64,000 nt of DNA from Myxococcales bacterium (GCA_012517325.1 JAAYVF010000007.1:1-64000); one strand, 5' to 3'; positions 43,330-53,177 are shown, counted from the stretch's first letter. A program made the numbers and translations. The notes: generated from the letters alone by a model not told the origin.

Positions 43330-45042
43330 ATGAACAGACAAAAATTAAGTTACGAGCACGGCACCAGCGAATTTCCCCTCTTGCACCTGACCATCGGCGA
43401 GCTTTTCGACCACATCGCCGAGACCTTTCCCGATAACGAATGCGTGGTTTCCGTCTATCAAAAAGCGCGCTTTACGTACCGCGAATTCAACGATCTGACC
43501 GATCGCCTGGCGAAGGGTTTGCTGCTGCTGGACGTCAAACACGGCGACCGCGTCAGCCTCTGGGCGATCAATCGTTGGGAATGGGTGGCGATGCAGGTCG
43601 CCACGGCCAAGATCGGCGCGGTGCTCGTGAACATCAACCCCGCCTATCGCACGCACGAATTGAAATACGCGTTGCAGCAATCCGAATCGAGCACCCTGGT
43701 GCTGATGGATTCCTACAAATCGTCGAAATACCGCGAGATGCTGTTGGAAGTCTGCCCGTCGATCGCGCTGGACGCGCCGGGCCGGACGAAGATCGACGAC
43801 CTGCCCAATTTGCGCAACGTCATTCTCATGGACGGCGAATCGGCCGGCATGTTCCCGTTCAACGACATTCTCGAATCGGGCGGGCCGGTGCCGCAGGAGG
43901 AACTGCGCCGGGTTCAGGCCGAGCTCGATCCCGACGATCCGGTCAACATCCAATACACCTCGGGCACGACCGGCTTCCCCAAGGGCGTGACGCTGACCCA
44001 CTTCAACATCATGAACAACGGCCACCACGTGGCGCACATCATGAATTTCACCGACCGCGACCGCCTCTGCATTCCGGTCCCCTTCTACCATTGCTTCGGC
44101 ATGGTGCTTTCGAACCTGGTGTGCATGTCGCAAGGCGCGACGATGGTCATTCCCAGCCCGACCTTCGAGGTCGAGGCCGTGCTGAAAACCATCCAGGAAG
44201 AGAAATGCACGGGGCTCAACAGCGTGCCGACGATGTTCATCTCGCTGCTGGCGAGCCCGAACTTCGACCAATACGATTATCGCACCCTGCGCACGGGCAT
44301 CATGGCCGGCGCGCCCTGCCCGATCGACACCATGCGCGAACTGATCGACCGCATGAACATGCGCGAGATCGTCATCGGCTACGGCCAGACCGAAGCCTCG
44401 CCGATCACCACGATGACCCGCCCGCAGGACTCGCTGGAAAAGCGCGTCGCCTCCGTCGGCCGCGTCGTCCCGATGCAGGAAATCAAGGTGATCGACCCGG
44501 CGACCGGCCTTACCGTGCCGCGCGGCGTCCAGGGCGAAATCTGCTTCCGCGGCTACCAGATCATGCGCGGCTATTACAACAATCCCACCGCCACCGCCGA
44601 AGCCATCGACGCGGCCCGCTGGCTGCACAGCGGCGACCTGGGCGTGATGGACAACGCCGGCTACCTGAAGATCACCGGCCGCATCAAGGAAATGGTGATT
44701 CGCGGCGGCGAGAATCTCTACCCGCGCGAAATCGAGGAATTCCTCCGCGGCCACGACAAGGTGCTTGACGTGTACGTGATCGGCGTGCCGGACGCGAAAT
44801 ACGGCGAGGAACTGATGGCCTGGGTGTTGCCGCGCGACGGCGAAACCCTGACCGAGGAAGAAATGCGGGCCTACTGCAAAGGCAAGATCACCCACTTCAA
44901 GGTGCCGCGTTACTGGAAGTTCGTCACGAGCATGAACGAATTTCCGATGACGGTCACCGGCAAGATCCAGAAGTTCCGCATGCGCGAGCAGGCCATCGAT
45001 GAACTGAACCTGCACGACGCCGCGAGCATCAAGACGGCGTAG
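43330..45042 (+). CDS. AMP-binding fatty acyl-CoA synthetase (FadD/ACSF2-like)
   Basis: A 570-residue adenylate-forming enzyme that activates a carboxylic acid with ATP and CoA. Core motifs: A3 IQYTSGTTGFPKG (about 203-215), YHCFGMVLSNLV, A5 GYGQTEASP (about 352), WLHSGDLGVMD (A7, about 437), GRIKEMVIRGGENLYPREIE (A8 hinge, about 453-472) and the catalytic Lys in TGKIQKF near the C-terminus. The sequence type is that of medium/long-chain acyl-CoA synthetases. The ATG at 43330 has GGGAGAG; an in-frame TTG at 43309 is less likely. Monocistronic by position. Confidence 0.93.
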   Translation: MNRQKLSYEHGTSEFPLLHLTIGELFDHIAETFPDNECVVSVYQKARFTYREFNDLTDRLAKGLLLLDVKHGDRVSLWAINRWEWVAMQVATAKIGAVLVNINPAYRTHELKYALQQSESSTLVLMDSYKSSKYREMLLEVCPSIALDAPGRTKIDDLPNLRNVILMDGESAGMFPFNDILESGGPVPQEELRRVQAELDPDDPVNIQYTSGTTGFPKGVTLTHFNIMNNGHHVAHIMNFTDRDRLCIPVPFYHCFGMVLSNLVCMSQGATMVIPSPTFEVEAVLKTIQEEKCTGLNSVPTMFISLLASPNFDQYDYRTLRTGIMAGAPCPIDTMRELIDRMNMREIVIGYGQTEASPITTMTRPQDSLEKRVASVGRVVPMQEIKVIDPATGLTVPRGVQGEICFRGYQIMRGYYNNPTATAEAIDAARWLHSGDLGVMDNAGYLKITGRIKEMVIRGGENLYPREIEEFLRGHDKVLDVYVIGVPDAKYGEELMAWVLPRDGETLTEEEMRAYCKGKITHFKVPRYWKFVTSMNEFPMTVTGKIQKFRMREQAIDELNLHDAASIKTA

Positions 45043-45117
45043 GCCGGTCGGTACTACCAACGGCTGTGAATTCCAGCTTGCGCACGGAAAGACCGTGACG
45101 CGGATCGCGCCGCGGAT

Positions 45118-47676
45118 TTATTTCTCCGGTTCCAGGATCAACACGCCGGTCGCGTTTTTCTCCCAATCGGCGAAGCCCAGCTTCATCGAGGCGCCCTGCC
45201 CCTTGAACCACAGCGGCAACAGGTCGTCGTAATGGTTCGAGCTGGGCCGGCCGCTCTGCCCGCCGGGCAGGCACATCCGCGACGCGGCCAGATCGTTCAA
45301 GTCGGCGTTGACGCGCAGCACCGGGCCGTACTTGATCGGGAAGCGCCACATCTCCGAGCGCATGAACTGATGTTTGTTGACGCCGTTGCCGGTGCCGTCG
45401 GTGGGCAGCGGGCCGCGGTTCAGATAGCCGGCCAGCACCTTCTGATCGCCGAAGTTGTGCTTGAGCACGAACGGCGCCACCGTCGTCCACTTCCAGTCGT
45501 CCACTTCCTCGCCGTAATTCTCGACCAGCGCCTTCACCGCGTCCCGGAACGACGCCGCGATCACCTCGGCCGCCGTTTCCCGCCGCTCGGTGCGGCGATC
45601 ATCCCAGGCCGGGTTTTCAGGGTCGGCAAAAATATTGAAAACGAACGGTTCGGCGTTGAAGAAGCCGAGAATGAACGACAACGATTCCGGCCGCATTTCG
45701 TCGGCCAGCGTATTTTCGAGAATGAAGGCGTTGAGCGTCTGGAACAGGCTTGAACCGGCCTCGTTAGGCCCCGCGTGACCGTCCCAGGCCGACAAGGCCT
45801 TGGCCGCCTTGGCGACAACCGGATCGGCATCTTTGAGCAGCGGTTGGAGCGCCTGGGTATAAAGCGGCTTCACTTGCAACCAGCCAAGATCCATGTCGTC
45901 GCGCTGCAAATCGGCCATCTGCTCGACGATCGGCCGGCCGTCGTTGCCGGCGCCGAGCACCTGCCAGATGCGGCCGATGCGTTGCGGCACATCGCCGTCC
46001 AGCGCGATCGGCGCGGCGAACGACTCGGGTTGGATGACCTGGTTGTTCGCGGTGCCGAGGAAATGCTGCGGCGGATTGAGGATCCACGGCAACTCGGCCG
46101 GCGAATAAAAGCTTTCCCATTCGTAGGTGCCGGTCCAGCCGGGAACCGGGATCGTGCCCAGGTGGCGGGTGCGTTTCGGCAGGCGGACGCTGCCGACGTA
46201 AAGCAGGTTGCCGCCGTCGTCGGCCAGCGACCAATGGCCGATCATCGCGGTGAAATCGAGCAGCGCGGTGCGCGCCTCGGTGACGTTGCGGGAAAGGTAC
46301 AGGTTGCGCAGGGCGGAAATCGGCTTGCCCCATTCGTTATCACGCCGCAGCACGACGATCGGGAACTCCGGCGGCAGCCGGTCCATAAAATCGTTGATCA
46401 CCACGCCGTGGCGGGTCGTGCGCACCTGGTGTCGCTCCTCGCGGAACTGGCCGTTCTTCAGCCTAATCTTGAAGACTTCTTCGCGGGTTTCGAACGGCAT
46501 GGCCTGGCCCTGGTAATAATAATGGCCGGGCTTGTCGGGCACGAGTTTTTCCACGTACACGTCGGTGACGTCGGCCCAGTTGGACGTCGGGCCCCAGGCG
46601 GTATGGCCGTTGGTGCCGAAGGCGATCGCGGGCAGGCCGACGAACGCGCCGCCGATCACTTCGTAGGAGCCGGCCTCGCAGTTGTCGCATTTGAGGTGCG
46701 CCAGATAGCCGAGCGACGGCAGGAAATGCGGCATGTGCGGATCGCCGCAAAACGCGGCCTTGCCGGTGCCGGTCCAGACGCCGTCCACCGCCCAGTTGTT
46801 GCTGCACGAGAAGCCGCGGCCCCAGCCTTCCCACGGCGACTCGGACACCGGCGCGGGCGGATTCGCCGTCACCTTCAAAGGATATTGCTTGGCGTAATCG
46901 GCGAGGAATTCCTGCAGTTCCGGCGCGACGGGCGGAATGCCGGCAAAGGGATCCTGGGCCGGTTTTTCGCCGATCAGATGCGGGCCGAGATCGTATCGCG
47001 CCGGCCAGACCCGCAGCGCGCGGTCGAGGTTGGCGTTGGTCTGTACCTGGTAAATCAGAAATTCCAGGCGCGAGAGTTCCAGTTCCCAGTTTTTGCACAA
47101 GCCGAACCGGATCATCGCGATCACCAGGCCGGTATCGGTCGTCGTCCAGGGCTCGGGTTCGTAATCGAGCAGCCGAAACTCCATCGGCAGCGGCTCGCGG
47201 CGCGCGGCCTCGTTGATGCCGTCGGCGTAAGCCTGCAGTAGCCGGCGATCCTGGGGCGAAATGTCGGCCAACAAGGCTGCCGCGTCTTTGTACAAACCGA
47301 TCATGCGGCTCAAGATTTCCAGCCGTGTCATCACGCCGGATTCGTCGCGGTCGCCGATCAATTCGCGCAACCGGCCGGCCGCGGCCATTTTGAGCGTTTC
47401 CAATTGAAACCGGCGGTCCCGACCCTGAATGTAACCGAAGGCGTAGTACAGGGAATATTCGTCGCCGGCCTGAATGTGCGGAATGGCGTATGGATCGAGG
47501 TAAATCTTCACGGGGCCGGGCAATCCCTGCACCGGAACGCGAACCTCGCCTTCCGTGGCCACCCGGTCGGGAGACACGCGGTAGTTGACGTAGCGCACAG
47601 CGGCCGAGCCGCAACCGCCGACCAGAATTCCAAGCACCCCCGCCAGCGCCAACCAGAGAACCGCTCGTTTGCTCAT
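45118..47676 (-). CDS. Penicillin acylase-family (S45) N-terminal nucleophile hydrolase lipoprotein
   Basis: An 852-residue exported precursor. Lipobox LVGGC (lipid Cys22) starts the mature protein without an Asp/Asn linker. The alpha-chain opening (IYLDPYAIPHIQAGDEYSLY) and FGYIQGRDRRFQLE are typical. Self-cleavage should occur before the Ser in FSCSNNWAVDG (about residue 292), freeing the Ser as nucleophile; the residue before it is Cys rather than the usual Gly. The beta chain has GDPHMPHFLPS and GLPAIAFGTNGHTAWG. Family members hydrolyse amide bonds of acylated amines, including acyl-homoserine lactones and beta-lactams; the substrate is unknown here. RBS AAGGGCGG. Confidence 0.9.
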   Translation of the reverse strand: MSKRAVLWLALAGVLGILVGGCGSAAVRYVNYRVSPDRVATEGEVRVPVQGLPGPVKIYLDPYAIPHIQAGDEYSLYYAFGYIQGRDRRFQLETLKMAAAGRLRELIGDRDESGVMTRLEILSRMIGLYKDAAALLADISPQDRRLLQAYADGINEAARREPLPMEFRLLDYEPEPWTTTDTGLVIAMIRFGLCKNWELELSRLEFLIYQVQTNANLDRALRVWPARYDLGPHLIGEKPAQDPFAGIPPVAPELQEFLADYAKQYPLKVTANPPAPVSESPWEGWGRGFSCSNNWAVDGVWTGTGKAAFCGDPHMPHFLPSLGYLAHLKCDNCEAGSYEVIGGAFVGLPAIAFGTNGHTAWGPTSNWADVTDVYVEKLVPDKPGHYYYQGQAMPFETREEVFKIRLKNGQFREERHQVRTTRHGVVINDFMDRLPPEFPIVVLRRDNEWGKPISALRNLYLSRNVTEARTALLDFTAMIGHWSLADDGGNLLYVGSVRLPKRTRHLGTIPVPGWTGTYEWESFYSPAELPWILNPPQHFLGTANNQVIQPESFAAPIALDGDVPQRIGRIWQVLGAGNDGRPIVEQMADLQRDDMDLGWLQVKPLYTQALQPLLKDADPVVAKAAKALSAWDGHAGPNEAGSSLFQTLNAFILENTLADEMRPESLSFILGFFNAEPFVFNIFADPENPAWDDRRTERRETAAEVIAASFRDAVKALVENYGEEVDDWKWTTVAPFVLKHNFGDQKVLAGYLNRGPLPTDGTGNGVNKHQFMRSEMWRFPIKYGPVLRVNADLNDLAASRMCLPGGQSGRPSSNHYDDLLPLWFKGQGASMKLGFADWEKNATGVLILEPEK

Positions 47677-47819
47677 TGAACCGCCCTTCCGTTATGTACA
47701 TTTATTGCGGTTTAGAGAATGTAAATCCCTTTTTCATCATTTGATGCGATTTGTCAAATTCCCTCAAGGCGCGCGGCATCGTAACGACTTGATAACGCTT
47801 GTTTTCGCTCATTGTTTGC

Positions 47820-47848
47820 TTGCCCGAGCCATTCGATCCATCTATGAT
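47820..47848 (+). promoter_or_regulatory. Sigma-70-like promoter for the AOR-family gene
   Basis: TTGCCC (47820-47825, 4/6), exactly 17 bp and TATGAT (47843-47848, 5/6), 30 nt before the ATG. Transcription would start near 47855 and include the AGGAAA ribosome site. Confidence 0.55.
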
Positions 47849-47878
47849 GAAATCGGTAAAAAAAGAAGGTAGGAAACA

Positions 47879-49753
47879 ATGTTTTACAAGGTCCTGCATA
47901 TCAGCGCCGCCAGCGGTTTTTACCGCGTTGAACGCTATCCGATCGGTGAAGTGGTAGGGCCGCTCGACATCGGCATCGAGTTGTACGACAAAACCGGCGG
48001 CCTGACCATCGGCGCCGGGTTGCTGGCCGGGTCCATCCTTCCCGGCACCAATCGGTTGATCGTTTGCGGCCGTTCGCCGGCTTGGGGCGGTTTTTATGTT
48101 TCGACGATGGGCGGCGCGGCGCTAATCTTCGACAATCTCGGCTTGAACGCGATTCATCTCACCGACCACCATCCGATTCCCGCGGTGCTGCTGCTCAACC
48201 GGGAGCATGGCGAGGAGATCCAGGTGCGACTGCTGCCGTTGCCGCTGGAAGCGATCTGGCGCGGCTACCGGGATTACCACGGCTTCTACGCCCTGTCGCA
48301 TTGGGTTTGGGATCAATTCGCCGGCGAATACAAAGAAACGCCGCGCATCCTGGCAACCGGTCCGGCCGCGCTGGCAACCGATTTCGGCGCTCTCGGTTCG
48401 CTGGTGCCGCATGCCGACGGCCTGTCGCCCGTCGATACCTGGGCGGGACGCGGCGGTTTCGGCACCAAGCTGCTGCGGGATCACGGCATCGCCGCCGTCA
48501 TCTACGGCGGCAGCGTCGTGGACGAGGATTTCCGCGACCGCAAGGTGGCCGACCAATGGTTCGAGAACCGCTACCTGAAAAAAATGAAAATCAAGGATCT
48601 CGAGGCGACTACCAAGTACCGGTACGATCCGCTCGTCGACACCGGCGGCACCTTCGGCGTCAATTACGCCAAAATGGGCGGCCGCTTGCTGGCGTTCAAT
48701 TACCGTTCGGTATTGCAGGGCGAAGCGGAGCGCGAAGCGCTGCAGAACCAACTGATCAAGGATCATTACCTACGGCAATTCAACGAGGAAACCATCCAAG
48801 GCAGACAGTTCAAAACGTGCGGCGAGCCCTGCGCGGCGGTCTGCAAAAAAATGATGGGGGAGTTCAAAAAGGATTACGAACCCTATCATGCCATGGGACC
48901 GCAAATCGGCGTGTTCGATCAGCGGGCGGCGGAACAGGTAGTGCATCATAGCGACGCCATGGGCTTCGACGCCATTTCCCTGGGCGGCATACTATCCTGG
49001 ATCGGCGAATGCCTGGAAACCTCGCTGTTAACGCCGGACGAGTTGGGGTTGCCCGGCAAATTCAAATTCACCGCCGGGAATTTCGACCGGGAAGCCGACT
49101 CCCGCGATAACGCCGACCTGGCGATCCGGCTGATTGATAAAATAATCGCTCGACATCCGTTGCTGGATTTATGGGACGGCGCCCGCTCCCTGGCGCGCCG
49201 CCTGGCCGCGGAACGCCACGAGCCCCGGATTGCGGACTGCCTGGTTGTCAACGCTTTCGGCAATCGCGGCTGGATGGTGCCGAACCAATATTGGACCCCC
49301 GGCGTCTTCAGCCCGATGGCGGTGATGGGGAAATACTATCAGCATTACGGTGAGGATTATCTGCCGCCAAGGAAATTGGGCGCCGCCAACGCGGAACGCA
49401 TGATCCGGGAAATGATGGTGGACAATTCCGGCATGTGCCGTTTTCACCGCGCTTGGTCGGAGGATTTGATCCCCGACATATTTCGGGAACTCTACGGCGA
49501 ATCAATCGACATGCTCGCGCATCACCGGCGCCTGGCCCAGCGGCTCACGGCTCGAAACCAGTCCAATCCATGGGAAGGCCGGCGGATCGTGGAAATCATC
49601 GCCGCCTTCCTGCGGCGCAAAATCGAAGTGGAAGGCCAAACCGACCCGGAGCTGTCGGCCTGGCACGATCGTTTTCTCGCCGAGCCGAAAATCGCGGCGC
49701 TCGACTTCTGGTACGAAATTCACAAAGGGGTACGGATGGCGCTGGTCGATTAA
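47879..49753 (+). CDS. Aldehyde ferredoxin oxidoreductase family protein (tungsto-/molybdopterin)
   Basis: A 624-residue enzyme of the AOR family, which oxidises aldehydes or related compounds with a bis-pterin W/Mo centre and a [4Fe-4S] cluster. The N-terminal domain shows LLAGSILPGTNRLIVCGRSP and STMGGAALIFDNLGLNAI (about 50-95), matching the AOR N-domain. The cluster ligands appear as KTCGEPCAAVCKK (about 309-321), spaced C-x3-C-x3-C, with a distal Cys in NSGMCRFHR (about 521). GPQIGVFD and MGFDAISLGGILSWI are AOR-typical. It stands alone, with no ferredoxin or pterin gene beside it. Its stop overlaps the convergent radical SAM gene by 4 bases. Confidence 0.88.
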   Translation: MFYKVLHISAASGFYRVERYPIGEVVGPLDIGIELYDKTGGLTIGAGLLAGSILPGTNRLIVCGRSPAWGGFYVSTMGGAALIFDNLGLNAIHLTDHHPIPAVLLLNREHGEEIQVRLLPLPLEAIWRGYRDYHGFYALSHWVWDQFAGEYKETPRILATGPAALATDFGALGSLVPHADGLSPVDTWAGRGGFGTKLLRDHGIAAVIYGGSVVDEDFRDRKVADQWFENRYLKKMKIKDLEATTKYRYDPLVDTGGTFGVNYAKMGGRLLAFNYRSVLQGEAEREALQNQLIKDHYLRQFNEETIQGRQFKTCGEPCAAVCKKMMGEFKKDYEPYHAMGPQIGVFDQRAAEQVVHHSDAMGFDAISLGGILSWIGECLETSLLTPDELGLPGKFKFTAGNFDREADSRDNADLAIRLIDKIIARHPLLDLWDGARSLARRLAAERHEPRIADCLVVNAFGNRGWMVPNQYWTPGVFSPMAVMGKYYQHYGEDYLPPRKLGAANAERMIREMMVDNSGMCRFHRAWSEDLIPDIFRELYGESIDMLAHHRRLAQRLTARNQSNPWEGRRIVEIIAAFLRRKIEVEGQTDPELSAWHDRFLAEPKIAALDFWYEIHKGVRMALVD

Positions 49754-51165
49754 ACCGGACCGTTTTCGGGCGAAGAGAAAACGAATTTCGCGAGGAAATA
49801 TCGCAGGTCGCGGCCCAGGCTGCCGCGGCGAAGCCCGCGGTAAAGCCGCTGGGCGAAATACCCCACCCGCCAATAGAAGCCGCGATAAAATCGGCGATAG
49901 GCGTTTTGAATCGTCACGGCGTCGAGGCGCGGATGCCGAAAAGCGATTGAATACTGGTGAAAATTGAATTGGCTCCAGTCGGTGGTCGTCAGGCGGCCCT
50001 CGTTTTTCCACTGCTGATAGATCGCGGTCCCCGGGAACGGCGACAGAATGGAAGCGCGGGCGAAATCGGGCCGTAAGCGCCGGGCAAAACGCGCCGTTTT
50101 TTTCAACGAAGCTTTGGTATCCTCCGGCAGTCCGAGGATGAAGAGCGCCAACGATTCGATGCCGGCCTGGCGGCAGAGCCGGACAGCCGTTTTGAATTGA
50201 GACAGCAGTTCGTGTTTGCCGATCGCTTCCAGGACCAGCGGATCGCCGGTTTCGATGCCGAATTGAATGCGGTAGCAACCCGCCCGGCGCGCCAACCGAA
50301 AGAATTCCCGATCCGTTCGCTCGGCGCGAATGCCGTTTTTCAGCTCCCAAACCAATTTCAGCGGCTGGTTTACCAACAAGCGGCAGATTTCCTTGGCGCG
50401 CTCCAGATCGGTCGTAAAACCGTCGTCTTGAAAATGCACCTCCTCGAATCCGATCGCCGCCAATCGCCGGAGTTCTTCGATCACGCGTCCCGGGCTCTTC
50501 GCCCGCCAACGGCGGCCGAAGACTGCGTTACTGGAACAAAAGGTGCAGTGAAACGGACAGCCGCGGCTCGTTTCGCAATTCGCGATGCGCCGTTTTTTCC
50601 AGAACAATTGCGGGCGGTCGTACCGCTTCAGGTTGAAGGCGGAATAATCGGGAAACGGCAATTGGTCCAGGTCGGCGATCCGTTCGCGCGGCGGATTGGT
50701 AACGATTTTCAGGCCATCGCGCCACAGCAAGCCGGGAATGTCCCGCCAGGCGACGCCGCGCAGCAAATCCTGCCAGGTGCGCTCGCCCTCGCCGATGACG
50801 ACGGCGTGAGCGCCGGATTCGATCAACGACGCCCGCGGCAAAACCGTGGCGTGAACGCCGCCAAGGACGATTTTCGCGTTCGGGCTGAGCGCCGCGACCC
50901 GGGCGACGATCTTTGGCACGCTCGGAAACGCCGCGGTATAAGCGGTGAGACCGACGATTTCCGGTGGATCATTAATCAATTGATCGGGCAGTGCCGATTC
51001 ATCCGCGACGAACGGCGAGCAATCGACGATGCGCGGCGAATGCCCGGCCTCGACGGTCGCGCCCGCCAGCGCCGCCATTGCCAGGGATGGCGCCACCGGA
51101 GCCGCGGCCAGCGTTCGCCGATAAATATCGAAAGGCATGGCCGACTGGATAAGCAGCGAGCGCAT
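49750..51165 (-). CDS. B12-binding-domain radical SAM protein
   Basis: A 471-residue protein. Residues about 1-150 form a B12-binding-like Rossmann domain (IVGLTAYTAAFPSVPK, KIVLGGVHATVLP). The radical SAM core (about 190-400) has the cluster motif CPFHCTFC near residue 200, then FQDDGFTTDLERAKEIC and FGIETGDPLVLEAIGKHE. A basic C-terminal region (YRRFYRGFYWRVGYFAQRL) follows. This group includes methyltransferases and ring-forming enzymes of lipid, hopanoid and natural-product pathways; the reaction is unknown. GAGGGAAG abuts the start codon. Divergent from a second enzyme of the same type. Confidence 0.9.
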   Translation of the reverse strand: MRSLLIQSAMPFDIYRRTLAAAPVAPSLAMAALAGATVEAGHSPRIVDCSPFVADESALPDQLINDPPEIVGLTAYTAAFPSVPKIVARVAALSPNAKIVLGGVHATVLPRASLIESGAHAVVIGEGERTWQDLLRGVAWRDIPGLLWRDGLKIVTNPPRERIADLDQLPFPDYSAFNLKRYDRPQLFWKKRRIANCETSRGCPFHCTFCSSNAVFGRRWRAKSPGRVIEELRRLAAIGFEEVHFQDDGFTTDLERAKEICRLLVNQPLKLVWELKNGIRAERTDREFFRLARRAGCYRIQFGIETGDPLVLEAIGKHELLSQFKTAVRLCRQAGIESLALFILGLPEDTKASLKKTARFARRLRPDFARASILSPFPGTAIYQQWKNEGRLTTTDWSQFNFHQYSIAFRHPRLDAVTIQNAYRRFYRGFYWRVGYFAQRLYRGLRRGSLGRDLRYFLAKFVFSSPENGPV

Positions 51166-51365
51166 CTTCCCTCACTAAAATAATATAATTTTCGTTCGGT
51201 GATGACTCATGCCAATGGTGAAATCCTGCCCACTTTTCGGTTATACCTCGTTCAACAAATAAAACAAGTCCATTCTTTTGATTTACTTCGCGGACGGCAT
51301 TGATTAATCTAACGCGAATATTCGAGACAACCAGTTTACAGCCGCGAGTCGGGCAGTAGAGGCGG

Positions 51366-52826
51366 ATGAACAACAAGGCCGAAATTCTCCTGATCAATCC
51401 GGCGGGAAAGCACATCGTCGGCGACCGCACGCCGCCCTACGGTTTACTCAGCCTGGCCGCCGCGCTGCCGCGCGAAACGCCGCTGCGCCTGCTGGACCTG
51501 CGGTTTGAAAAGCATTCGGCCGTCGAATCCGCCTTGCGGTCGCCGGAATTACGCCTGGTGGGTATCTCCTGCCTGACCGGAAAGCAGGTCGGCCAGACCG
51601 CGGAATTAACGCGCCTCGTTCACGCGAGGACGAAAGCGCCGGTCGTCTGGGGCGGCATTTTCCCCACGCAGATGACCGAAATGTCCTTGCGGCAAGGCGG
51701 CGCGGACGGCGTGGTGCGCGGCGAAGGCGAAGTGGTCTTTCGCGCGCTCGCCGCTTTGCCATCGTTGCCCGCGGCGGCCGAACCAGCGGGGTTCGCACGG
51801 CTGACCACTTCCGGTGAATTGAGCGGCGAAAAATCGCTCGGCGTGCGCCTGGATTTGGCGGAACTCCCCGACCCGCGATTCGACCTGGTGGATGTCCGGC
51901 GTTACATCGAACACGGGCCCTACGGCCCGGCGTTTTCCCTGCTCACCTCGCGCGGCTGCCCCTGCGAATGCGCCTATTGCTACATGAAATCCATTTACGA
52001 CCGCCATTGGCGGGGGCACACGGCGGAATGGGTGGTCGAGCTGGTGCGGCGGCTGCACCGCGATTACGGCATCCGCCATTTTCAATTCATGGACGACAAC
52101 TTCATGACCAGCCTGGAGCGGGTGCGCGAAATCGCCCGCCGACTGATTGAGGCGCGCCTCGACCTGACCTGGGCGGTTTTCGGCGCCACCGTCGTTTCCT
52201 TGAACAACCTGGGCCTCGAAGGCCTGCGCCTGCTGCGCCGCGCCGGCTGCCGGATCGTCAACATCGGCACCGAATCCGGCTCCGAGATCATTCTGCAGAT
52301 GATTCACAAAAACGTCGATCTCCCCACGTTGCTGAAGGTCAACGGCTGGATGAAGGAAGCCGGCCTCAAGCCTTCCTACAATTTCATGTCCGGCTTCCCC
52401 GGCGAAACGGATGCGGACGTGCGGGCGTCGGTCGACCTGATGCTGCGGCTGAAGAACGAGAATCCCGCCGCCGATTGCGGCACGATCAAGCTGTTTCTGC
52501 CCTATCCCGGCACCGAGTTGTACGAGGTCGTGCGGCGCGATTACGGTTTTCAACCGCCGGCCGAGCTGTCGTTCTGGAGCCGTTACAGTTGGTCGGAGGC
52601 CGACGGCCTGGACATGCCGTGGTTGGAGCCGCGCCGCAAGAAACGCCTGCTGTTGCTCTACTACCTGTCGATCCTGATGAATCCGCGTTACCTGTTCATC
52701 CGGTCGCGGTTTTTCCGTGCCGCGGCGTTTGTGCTCTACCCGCTGACCCGTTACCGTTTTCGGCGGATGCGCGTCGACACGGCGCTGCTGCCGCGGCTGC
52801 TGCACTGGATCTACAAAAAGCTCTGA
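51366..52826 (+). CDS. B12-binding-domain radical SAM protein
   Basis: A 486-residue protein with the same architecture as its divergent neighbour. The B12-binding-like domain (about 1-140) starts ILLINPAGKHIVGDRTPPYG, with VVWGGIFPTQMTE. The radical SAM cluster motif CPCECAYC lies near residue 199, followed by HFQFMDDNFMTSLERV and NIGTESGSEIILQMIHKN. The C-terminus (about 415-486) is basic and hydrophobic. RBS GAGGCGG. It is followed after 16 nt by rhaM on the same strand, suggesting co-transcription; whether it has any link to rhamnose is unclear. Confidence 0.9.
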   Translation: MNNKAEILLINPAGKHIVGDRTPPYGLLSLAAALPRETPLRLLDLRFEKHSAVESALRSPELRLVGISCLTGKQVGQTAELTRLVHARTKAPVVWGGIFPTQMTEMSLRQGGADGVVRGEGEVVFRALAALPSLPAAAEPAGFARLTTSGELSGEKSLGVRLDLAELPDPRFDLVDVRRYIEHGPYGPAFSLLTSRGCPCECAYCYMKSIYDRHWRGHTAEWVVELVRRLHRDYGIRHFQFMDDNFMTSLERVREIARRLIEARLDLTWAVFGATVVSLNNLGLEGLRLLRRAGCRIVNIGTESGSEIILQMIHKNVDLPTLLKVNGWMKEAGLKPSYNFMSGFPGETDADVRASVDLMLRLKNENPAADCGTIKLFLPYPGTELYEVVRRDYGFQPPAELSFWSRYSWSEADGLDMPWLEPRRKKRLLLLYYLSILMNPRYLFIRSRFFRAAAFVLYPLTRYRFRRMRVDTALLPRLLHWIYKKL

Positions 52827-52842
52827 GTCCGGAGGGAAAGAG

Positions 52843-53166
52843 ATGAAGCGCGTCGGTTTCATTTTGAAGGTCAGAGCGGAGAAGCTGGCCGAGTACAAGC
52901 AACACCACACGAAAGTCTGGCCGGAAATGCAGGAAGCGTTGCGCCGGCACGGCTGGCACAACTATTCGCTGTTTTTGCGCGACGACGGCCTGATGTTCGG
53001 CTATTTCGAAACCCCCGTCGACTTTCAACACGCGCTGGACGGCATGGCCGGCGAGGAAGTGAACGCGCGCTGGCAGCAAATGATGGCGCCCTATTTCGAG
53101 GCGCTCGGCGGCCGCAACCCCGACGAGGGCATGGCCGAATTGACGGAAGTTTTTCACCTCGATTAA
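52843..53166 (+). CDS. rhaM: L-rhamnose mutarotase
   Basis: A 107-residue enzyme interconverting alpha and beta anomers of L-rhamnose. It fits the RhaM family in length and motifs: RVGFILKVRAEKLAEYKQHH at the N-terminus, KVWPEMQEALRRHGWHNYS (about 25-43), LMFGYFETP, and NARWQQMMAPYF near residue 75. RBS GGAGGG is 8 nt before the ATG. It is oriented against rhaDBA and apparently shares a transcript with the radical SAM gene. Confidence 0.93.
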   Translation: MKRVGFILKVRAEKLAEYKQHHTKVWPEMQEALRRHGWHNYSLFLRDDGLMFGYFETPVDFQHALDGMAGEEVNARWQQMMAPYFEALGGRNPDEGMAELTEVFHLD

Positions 53167-53177
53167 CGGGTCGGCGG

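Noticed and set aside
43345-45060. 571-codon open frame antisense to the acyl-CoA synthetase
   Set aside because: It is His/Val-rich with no recognisable motif, while the sense strand encodes a full AMP-binding enzyme.
47702-47899. 65-codon minus-strand frame between the acylase and AOR genes
   Set aside because: It covers the AOR promoter and start codon and has no recognisable features or good ribosome site.
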